Positions 46,528 through 55,267 of a stretch of DNA of 64,000 nt are shown here, in pieces. Position 1 is the stretch's first letter, and the number at the start of each line of letters is the position of its first letter. Under the pieces are notes generated by a model. The model made no database searches and had not been told where the DNA came from. It saw only the letters and a list, made by a program, of their open reading frames with translations. Source of the stretch: DATARR01 sp044868005 (GTDB lineage Bacteria > Acidobacteriota > Thermoanaerobaculia > Multivoradales > UBA5704). A program made the translations under genes and the position numbers. The stretch covers positions 1-64,000 of the forward strand of contig JBIOVX010000157.1 of the NCBI GenBank assembly GCA_044868005.1, written 5' to 3'.

Positions 46528-46771
46528 GTCGCGTGGCCCTCCGGGCAGAGACGATGCGGCACGTCCTGTCACCGCGCTGGGTTGTGACAACGAACAGGAC
46601 ACCGCCGACCGCCATACCGATGACCCGCATCCGCTCCTCGCCGTACTCAAAGCGGGTATCCAGTTCTTCAAGCCGGTTTGGATCCTCAAGCGCCGCGATG
46701 GAATCCGGGAAATCGATGCCGTGCCTGCGGCGATTCGCGACAGCCTTCGCGGCATCCCACTCGTACTCCAC
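46484..46771 (-). CDS. brnT: BrnT-family ribonuclease toxin
   Basis: A 95-residue protein with the BrnT pattern: EYEWDAAKAVANRRRHGIDF at the start, RFEYGEERMRVIGMAVGGVLFVVTTQRGDRTCRIVSARRATRHEQDRY toward the end. BrnT is a RelE-like RNase that cuts mRNA. It is the first gene of a two-gene unit with the HTH antitoxin. Confidence 0.88.
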   Translation of the reverse strand: MEYEWDAAKAVANRRRHGIDFPDSIAALEDPNRLEELDTRFEYGEERMRVIGMAVGGVLFVVTTQRGDRTCRIVSARRATRHEQDRYYAGDPEAW

Positions 46772-46867
46772 CTCGGCAAGACTACTGATTACCCGTAGTC
46801 ATGTCAACGCGCTGGCTCGACTGCTGAGCTCGTGATCCGCCGCCGGATCTCCACCTCTGGACCCTGC

Positions 46868-46873
46868 TACGAT
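46868..46873 (+). promoter_or_regulatory. -10 box of orphan antitoxin gene (leaderless)
   Basis: TACGAT, 6 nt before the ATG at 46880. Confidence 0.35.
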
Positions 46874-46879
46874 TCCTCC

Positions 46880-47119
46880 ATGAGCACCGTTAGCCTGCGA
46901 GAACTCCAACAGGACACAGACGCGGTATTGGATCGCGTTGAGGCCGGGGAGCACCTCGTCGTGATGCGTGGCGGTCGCCCGGTCGCCGAGCTGCGGCCCG
47001 CCCCTGCCACCCAGCCCGGTCCGCGACCGTTCGGTCTGTGCGCCGGAGCGTTCACGGTTCCGGACGACTTCGACGCGCCGCTGTCTGAGGAGATCCTGGG
47101 AGGGTTCGAGGAGCGATGA
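46880..47119 (+). CDS. Phd/YefM-type antitoxin, apparently orphan
   Basis: A 79-residue antitoxin: STVSLRELQQDTDAVLDRVEAGEHLVVMRGGRPVAELRP is the Phd/VapB fold, and the tail FGLCAGAFTVPDDFDAPLSEEILGGFEER is the segment that usually wraps a PIN toxin. No PIN gene follows; the next frame is a small acidic protein. It is probably a remnant or a stand-alone antidote. Confidence 0.8.
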   Translation: MSTVSLRELQQDTDAVLDRVEAGEHLVVMRGGRPVAELRPAPATQPGPRPFGLCAGAFTVPDDFDAPLSEEILGGFEER

Positions 47120-47138
47120 GCAGGTAGGACGAGAGCCT

Positions 47139-47318
47139 ATGATCGATGATCCGATCATCGAAGAACTGCACCGTCATCGCGAGGAATTGTTCCGCGAGTT
47201 CGGCAATGATCCGGAGGCTCTCATCAGGTACCTCCAAGAGAAAGAGCGAAGCTCCGGCCGGACGGTTCAGTCTCCGCCTGCGCCCTCCGCGAAGCGGCCT
47301 CGCCGTGCTCGTTATTGA
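47139..47318 (+). CDS. Small acidic protein of toxin-antitoxin type
   Basis: A 59-residue protein, IDDPIIEELHRHREELFREFGNDPEALIRYLQEKERSSG followed by a Pro/Arg-rich tail. Sequences of this kind are common as small partners beside PIN genes in Cyanobacteria and other bacteria. GAGAG lies before the ATG. No toxin is adjacent. Confidence 0.5.
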   Translation: MIDDPIIEELHRHREELFREFGNDPEALIRYLQEKERSSGRTVQSPPAPSAKRPRRARY

Positions 47319-47375
47319 CGGGGATTCGGTGGCCTCTTGCCCGGCTGAGTACGGAATGTATTTCGGGGAAGACCT

Positions 47376-47627
47376 ATGGCGCCCCTGACCGTCGATCTGC
47401 CAGAAAAACTCCTTTCCGCCCTCTATCAGTCTCGTGACGAGGCAGAGAAGGACGTGCGCCTCGCGATCGCCATCGAATGGTACCGGCGCGGCGCGATCTC
47501 CCAGGGCCGAGCCGCCGAGATCGCCGGGCTCGCACGGGCGGATTTCATTGCCGAGCTCGCAGCTAGGAAAATCGACGTGATCCAAGTCGATCTTGAGGAG
47601 CTAAAGCGGGAGATCGGGCTTGGCTGA
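47376..47627 (+). CDS. UPF0175-family antitoxin
   Basis: An 83-residue protein with the UPF0175 pattern: KLLSALYQSRDEAEKDVRLAIAIEWYRRGAISQGRAAEIAGLARADFIAELAARKIDV. The second half is a helix-turn-helix. Its normal partner is a DUF3368 PIN toxin encoded directly downstream; only a fragment of that gene remains here. Confidence 0.82.
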   Translation: MAPLTVDLPEKLLSALYQSRDEAEKDVRLAIAIEWYRRGAISQGRAAEIAGLARADFIAELAARKIDVIQVDLEELKREIGLG

Positions 47628-47700
47628 GGTCGGTCGTTGATGCCTCGCCACTCATTCATCTCTCCCGAGCCTGTCAACTCTTGCTCGCCAGAACTTTGAT
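47624..47700 (+). pseudogene. Truncated DUF3368/PIN toxin remnant
   Basis: In the frame entered at 47636 the translation reads VVDASPLIHLSRACQLLLAR, the first strand and helix of a DUF3368 PIN toxin with its first catalytic Asp. Similarity stops near 47695. No ATG, GTG or TTG start lies in that frame after the antitoxin stop, so it is frameshifted or uses CTG. The lower-GC gene on the other strand starts right after it. Confidence 0.65.
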
Positions 47701-47708
47701 GCTCTTGT

Positions 47709-49703
47709 TTAATGATCAAACTCATCTACCATCGCAAGCAGGAACAACAACAGATTGTCCGCCCGGATCTGTAAGTCCGTCAGCTCTCGCGGCGAAAATC
47801 CGGCAACCACTTGATGCGTGCCCTTATTAAGGTTTTCTAAAACTGCAAATACAACTTTCACATCCTTAACCACAAACTGGGTGTAGCGAACACCCCGTCC
47901 GTTGCGATTGATGTAGAGCAGCTTCGCTCTCCTGGTGGGCCGACCATCTTTGTAGTGCCCTGGATCAGAAGTCCATTTCCGTACTTGGTCGTCAGGCGCA
48001 ACGTCATCCAGCAGCTTGAGCAGAAGCTCGCGCTGAGACACACAGTAGTGCCGCACTCGGTCAGGATTGTCCGAATTGAGCGCTGCTTTCGCGCCTAACC
48101 ACAAAGGCAGAAGGACTGGGGTCCGCGCAGCGAGGCGGCCCCGAAGGGTACTGCCACCTTCCTCCGAAACCCTCTGCCGGAGCTCGCTTACCTCCTCTTC
48201 CTGCTCTTCTTCTTGGGCCTCCGGCTTCTGGCTGCTGCTACGAACAGTTAGGCTACTCAAGAGATTTGAGTGAGCAAACACCTCAACGGCGGATAGTCCT
48301 TCTAGGTAGGGCGACCACCCCAATCCTGCCGACTGCTCAACAAGAGCTTCCTGCAGATGCTTGTAAGCCAAAGAGAACTGAGCAGTACCACGAGCAATCT
48401 CTGCTACATGATCAAAGGTCCCAGCGAATCGTTGCCAGTCTACGCCAGACAAGGCGTACGCGCTGAACCGGTCAATCTCGGAATATTGCTCCGCGAGTGT
48501 GCGTGCCAAGTCTTGCTTGTCGCGGATGGACCGAGCCACAGTATCGAGTTCGGCAGCGGAGGCATACCCCGCTGCGAGCAGCTTGGCAACGTCCCCAAAG
48601 GCGGCACGACGCAGAGCAAGCTCGTCTTGTAGCGTTTCGTAAAGTCTGGCATCTCGGCCTGGTTCGAGATGCTCCATGAAAGCAGCAGCAGCCGTCCTCG
48701 TCTCGAACATCTCCTGAGCGAGAGAGCGACCGGCAACCTGATCCCATTGTGTGATTCGATCCTGAATCTCCCGCAAGGCGGAGACACTAGAAAAACCGTC
48801 GTCTAAGTACCGAGACATTGCCGCGCCTCCTTTGTTGATTGACAGCACCTGCTCCGCCATTCGAGAATGCTCCATCGCTACACGGGCAACATTCATTTCG
48901 CAGAAAGCACGGGATGCATCTCCGACGACCGTCGCAGACGCCCTCGCGACCTCCGACAACAAGTCGTCGAAGGGTAACCGTATTAGGTCGTTCGCCGCCA
49001 GAGAAGCAAAATTCTTGGCTTCGACCAAACCCAGGTTCTTGGCTGCGATTGAACTCAGATTTTGGGCCGCTATCGAATCCAAGTTCCTTGCTGCGATAGA
49101 TCCAAGTTCCTTCGCCGCAACGGAAGGGAAACGATTCGCCGCAAGTGACATTTGATCTTTCGCTACCACGGCTGCTGCTTCGAGTGTCGGCTGCAACCGT
49201 CGGATCTCCTCTGTCGCCCCGATCATTTCCTGGACCGCCGGTTCCATTTTATGCACCCGTTCTCGAGCCTCGTCGAGATAGGGCTGGAGAAACCGAACCT
49301 GCTCAGCTGTATCTTGAAGCTGCGGGGCCATTTGGGAAAACTCGGCTGCCGCCGCCAGGATCGGCCCCACCTGAGCAGCGATTTGTCTGATCTGACGATC
49401 TAGCCCCCGGTACACAGCCGGAATGCTTTCGAGAGCCCAGACCTTCTCCTTCAGGCTGGCCCCGGCCTGTACCTGCTTTTCAATCTCCGCCAGTGCTGCG
49501 GGGATTTTAGACGCAGGGTAAAACCTTCTCAGGGCTTTAGTCAGGCGCTGCCTGAGTTGCTCCTCTCGTTTGCGGAGCAGCTCGGCTTCCTCCTCGGGAC
49601 CGCGCGGCAGAGAGCCCGGGTTTGCGAGAGTCATATGGACGCGAAAGCGAGGCCGACCCGTATCCGGCGTGGGTCGCGCCCCTTCCTTTTGATCCTTTTC
49701 CAT
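47709..49703 (-). CDS. Coiled-coil protein with predicted pPIWI-associating nuclease domain
   Basis: A 664-residue protein, visibly lower in GC than its neighbours. The start at 49703 is supported by GGAGGG 7 nt upstream. Residues 35-185 are helical/coiled coil. Residues 186-241 are seven 8-residue repeats of S-[ILV]-A-A-x-[NE]-[LF]-x. Residues 245-490 are helical. An acidic Gln/Glu linker (490-515) leads to residues 528-664: LWLGAKAAL, NPDRVRHYCVSQRELLLKLLDDVAPDDQV, then GRPTRRAKLLYINR and LNKGTHQ. That pattern is the one I know as the predicted pPIWI-associating nuclease (PF18165-like), linked to phage defence. No pPIWI gene is nearby. Domain naming is from memory and needs a profile search. 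Confidence 0.6.
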   Translation of the reverse strand: MEKDQKEGARPTPDTGRPRFRVHMTLANPGSLPRGPEEEAELLRKREEQLRQRLTKALRRFYPASKIPAALAEIEKQVQAGASLKEKVWALESIPAVYRGLDRQIRQIAAQVGPILAAAAEFSQMAPQLQDTAEQVRFLQPYLDEARERVHKMEPAVQEMIGATEEIRRLQPTLEAAAVVAKDQMSLAANRFPSVAAKELGSIAARNLDSIAAQNLSSIAAKNLGLVEAKNFASLAANDLIRLPFDDLLSEVARASATVVGDASRAFCEMNVARVAMEHSRMAEQVLSINKGGAAMSRYLDDGFSSVSALREIQDRITQWDQVAGRSLAQEMFETRTAAAAFMEHLEPGRDARLYETLQDELALRRAAFGDVAKLLAAGYASAAELDTVARSIRDKQDLARTLAEQYSEIDRFSAYALSGVDWQRFAGTFDHVAEIARGTAQFSLAYKHLQEALVEQSAGLGWSPYLEGLSAVEVFAHSNLLSSLTVRSSSQKPEAQEEEQEEEVSELRQRVSEEGGSTLRGRLAARTPVLLPLWLGAKAALNSDNPDRVRHYCVSQRELLLKLLDDVAPDDQVRKWTSDPGHYKDGRPTRRAKLLYINRNGRGVRYTQFVVKDVKVVFAVLENLNKGTHQVVAGFSPRELTDLQIRADNLLLFLLAMVDEFDH

Positions 49704-50034
49704 ATAGCAACCCTCCACATCGAAGTAATTTTTAAGCCTAGCACAGGCGGAGCTTAGACCACAAGATCTCGGGGCGTAAGTCTTCCGCCTCCCCAACTAA
49801 CAGTTCCTCAGTTCGCTTGCGAGTTCACGCTCGCCTGGTTCCAGGCACTCTCTGGACTAGCAGCCTCGTACGCTGGTGCACCAAAGGTCTCGGCATTTAA
49901 GTCTTGGCGTTCAGAAGAGGCTCCCCGCCGACAGGTGCCGAACAGGGTGCCGAACAGGTGCTCTTCCTCTTGACAATCGAGAGGAGATCCGCGTACCCTC
50001 TTCCTCTTCCCTAGAGCATCGAGAGGAAACACAC
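49704..50034. other. Intergenic region at the end of the accessory block
   Basis: A stretch of 331 bp without a convincing gene. It includes a short direct repeat (TAAGTCTT near 49779 and 49899), a doubled GTGCCGAACAGG near 49936-49958, and the PadR promoter. No terminal inverted repeat or tRNA end was seen that would mark an element boundary. Confidence 0.5.
49970..49999 (+). promoter_or_regulatory. Promoter of padR-ADOP unit
   Basis: TTGACA (49970-49975), 18-bp spacer, TACCCT (49994-49999). ATCGAGAGGA occurs at 49976-49985 and again at 50018-50027, one copy between -35 and -10 and one past the start site, so it could be the PadR operator. Confidence 0.5.
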
Positions 50035-50373
50035 ATGGGCAAGGACAGCGGAGATCTCATCCAAGGCACGCTCGACATGCTGGTGCTCAAGGCGCTGGCG
50101 CTCGAGCCGATGCATGGGTGGGGGATCACGGAACGCATCCAGCAGTGGTCGGAGAACGAGCTCAGCGTCAACCAGGGATCGCTCTACCCCTCTCTCTATC
50201 GCCTGCAGCGGCAGGGATGGATCACCTCGGAGTGGCGGACGACGGAGAACAACCGCCGCGCCCGCTTCTACAAGCTCACCGCCTCCGGACGGAAGCAGCT
50301 CGCCGAGGAGCGGCGAAACTGGGAGCGTCTTTCACGGGCGGTGAACCTCGTCCTCGAAACCACCCTTTCCTGA
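50035..50373 (+). CDS. PadR-family transcriptional regulator
   Basis: A 112-residue winged-helix regulator: DLIQGTLDMLVLKALALEPMHGWGITERIQQWSENELSVNQGSLYPSLYRLQRQGWITSEW is the PadR signature. In Acidobacteriota PadR genes of this subgroup usually stand directly before ADOP permeases and repress them; here the permease starts 10 bp downstream. The ligand is unknown. GAGAGGAAAC precedes the ATG. Confidence 0.93.
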   Translation: MGKDSGDLIQGTLDMLVLKALALEPMHGWGITERIQQWSENELSVNQGSLYPSLYRLQRQGWITSEWRTTENNRRARFYKLTASGRKQLAEERRNWERLSRAVNLVLETTLS

Positions 50374-50383
50374 GGAGCGAGCC

Positions 50384-53072
<2,689 letters not shown>

Positions 53073-53092
<20 letters not shown>

Positions 53093-53966
53093 TTGGGGTC
53101 ACCGTCGCCAGCCCTTCCCCCGAGGCAGCCTTGATCGTGAGCACCTTGGGATCGGACTCCCCGCCTCCCGGCTCGGGATTGACGACCGTGATCTCGATCT
53201 CCAATCGTCCGGCAAACTCCGCGGTAGCGAGCTTTGCCGTGAGGCTTTGCGGGCTGGCGAAAGTAGAGGGCAGCTTCTTGCCAGAGGCCTTGACGACGGA
53301 ATCCTTGACAAAACCCCTACCGGCCAGGGTGAGATCCGCCACCGCGCCCGCTGCAACGCTATCGGGGGTGATCGAGGCGAGTTCCGGCCGCGGGTTCTCG
53401 CTCAGCTTGTCCTCGCGCTTGCGGTCTTCCTTGGTGGCAAACATCGTATCGAAAACCTCGGCGAGCTTGTCGGCCGCCTGCTTCGAGAAAAGACCGGCGA
53501 GCCCCGAGAAAGACATGATGCCGAAAAGGTTGAGATCGTCGGCGGTACCGGCACCTGTGGCCGTTCCGGCGAGACCTCCGCGAACGACGAAATAGACAAA
53601 GAGGGCGAGGGCGGCGCCTATGGGTATCCGCAGGACGTACCACCAAGTCCAGGTGGACTTAAAGCGCGCGTTGCCGACGTAGCTGGCGAAAGATTGCGCG
53701 GCATGCACGTAGCTGCCCAGCGCGCCGGCGAGCAGGACGAGGACGAGCAGCCGCACATCCGCATCCAGATCAACCCGAGCTCCGAAGACATAGCTTTTCT
53801 CGATCCATTGCCTGCCGGCGGCTGCCTGCACGGTGCCGGCAGCCCCCGCCGCAACTGGCTTGGTTTGAGGCCAGAAGGCGACCACGAAGTACGCCAGCAA
53901 CAAGCCGATGAGGAGGAGAGCGACTCCCAGCCAGCGAGTAGGATTCGGCGACATGTCCTCGTCCAT
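53073..53966 (-). CDS. Membrane protein with C-terminal IPT/TIG domain
   Basis: A 297-residue protein. It has three or four membrane helices (about 12-31, 72-92, 108-130 and a weaker one near 150), a charged segment (FATKEDRKREDKLSENPRP) and an Ig-like IPT/TIG fold at about 200-290 (ELASITPDSVAAGAVADLTLAGRGF, KLPSTFASPQSLTAKLATAEF). GGAGG lies 7 nt before the ATG at 53966. Its 3' end overlaps the convergent ADOP gene by 20 bp. Function unknown. Confidence 0.7.
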
Positions 53967-54307
53967 GGCATTGCCTCCGCAGGTGAAGAAAAGATGCGCG
54001 TTTCTTGCTAAGTTACCACAGCGGCCCTCGATCCGGCCAAGGCGCTGGAGGCGGGTCTTCCACCTCGGGGCGCCTCGCATTAGGATTGGACGTCCCGGGT
54101 TGCCGAATTCCCGGCACGGTAGGTGCATGAATTCAATGGGTTGAGAGCCCCGGGCTGATGCCGGCCCCTGAAAGCGTCGAAATAGCGGCGCTTCCTCTCC
54201 CGTTGAAGAGTCGGTAAGGCGATCCTCCCAGGCGGAGCGATCCCTCGCAGCAGAAGTCACCAACTGGGCATTGGATCGATGCCAAGGGAAAGCCGAGGAA
54301 AGGAACC
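53967..54307. other. Intergenic gap with no recognised feature
   Basis: A 341-bp gap between divergent genes. A weak dyad, CCGGG-N9-CCCGG, is visible near 54095, but I see no gene, tRNA or clear promoter. Confidence 0.4.
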
Positions 54308-55174
54308 ATGAAATCGCGAAATACACGCGTTCTCGTCTTCGCCGCCACGCTACTCGCCGCGCCCCTCCTGCCCGTGTGGGGCCAAGAGGGCCAGGGGCCG
54401 GTTCACCAGCGTCCACAGCCGAAGAAGCAACCCAAGGCGCCGCAGGTGATCGTCAAGGAGACCCCGATCGAAGAGGGGGATCCTCAGCAGGGCACGCCTC
54501 AGGATCAGATGGCCTCCCACGACCAGGACCAGACCGCGCCGCCGCAGACCACGCCTCCGCCGCAGAGCACGCCTCCTGAGCAGACGACCCCTCCCGAGCA
54601 GACCCCGCCTCCCGCGCAGGGCACCGCTCCGCAGACGCCTCCGGCGCAGGGCACCACGCCTCCCGCGGCGGCCGGCCCGAAGATCGTCAAGCCGGAAGAG
54701 ATCGGAATCTCCTTCGCGCCGCCGCAGGGCTGGCAGCAGGGAGATCCCACCAAGTTCAGCCTGCCGGGCGACATCTGCTGCGCCTGGTCGCCGGACAACG
54801 TCGCCTCGATCGTGGCCTTCGTGCAGAGGCCGGGCAAGCCCCTGATCCCGAAGGTGCTCATGGAGCAGAGCGCGCAGGCACTGCAGAGCGCCGTCGGCGC
54901 CGAGGTGAAAACCAAGGAGCTCAAGGACATCGGCGGCATGAAAGGCTTCTCGCTGGTGGTGACGGCGCCGGGCAATGGTGCAGCGATCGACGGCAAGGGG
55001 AACGTCTCCACCACTCAGCACTGGGTGGCCGTGCCGCGCGACAAGGACGTGATCATCTTCCTGATGACGACGCCCGACGAGGCCTTCGCGCAGAACGAGC
55101 AGGTCTTCCAGAGCCTGCTGAGCACATTGAAGATCACGGGCACGCAGACGGCGGACCAGCAGGCGTCGAAGTAG
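54308..55174 (+). CDS. Exported protein with Pro-Gln-Thr linker and PsbP/DcrB-like domain
   Basis: A 288-residue protein with a signal peptide (about 1-24, ending VWGQEGQ). Residues 75-125 are a low-complexity linker of PPQTTPPPQST / PPEQT repeats. Residues 130-280 form one domain with a pattern like PsbP/DcrB (ISFAPPQGWQQGDPTKFSLPGD, SVVVTAPGNG, DKDVIIFLMTTPDEAFAQNEQVFQSLLSTLKI). AAAGGAACC precedes the ATG. Function unknown; a periplasmic binding or assembly role is possible. Confidence 0.65.
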   Translation: MKSRNTRVLVFAATLLAAPLLPVWGQEGQGPVHQRPQPKKQPKAPQVIVKETPIEEGDPQQGTPQDQMASHDQDQTAPPQTTPPPQSTPPEQTTPPEQTPPPAQGTAPQTPPAQGTTPPAAAGPKIVKPEEIGISFAPPQGWQQGDPTKFSLPGDICCAWSPDNVASIVAFVQRPGKPLIPKVLMEQSAQALQSAVGAEVKTKELKDIGGMKGFSLVVTAPGNGAAIDGKGNVSTTQHWVAVPRDKDVIIFLMTTPDEAFAQNEQVFQSLLSTLKITGTQTADQQASK

Positions 55175-55204
55175 CGGAATCCTCTGTTCCCGCTGTAGGT
55201 CTTT

Positions 55205-55267
55205 CGTAGGGGCGGGGCTTGTCCCCGCCCGCACCGTCTCAGGGCGGGGACAAGCTCCGCCCCTACG
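55205..55267. repeat. Inverted pair of the dispersed 26-bp repeat
   Basis: 55205-55230 is identical to the 26-mer at 25161-25186. 55242-55267 is its reverse complement with one mismatch, after an 11-bp spacer. The pair can form a strong hairpin between two convergent genes. Its right arm contains the stop codon of the debranching-enzyme-like gene. Confidence 0.8.

Noticed and set aside
46241..46835. Plus-strand frames across the BrnT pair
   Set aside because: No family resemblance. The minus-strand frames match BrnT and an HTH antitoxin.
49704..50034. Attachment site or terminal repeats marking the right end of an inserted element
   Set aside because: I found no inverted or direct repeat matching the left junction near 47700, and no tRNA fragment.
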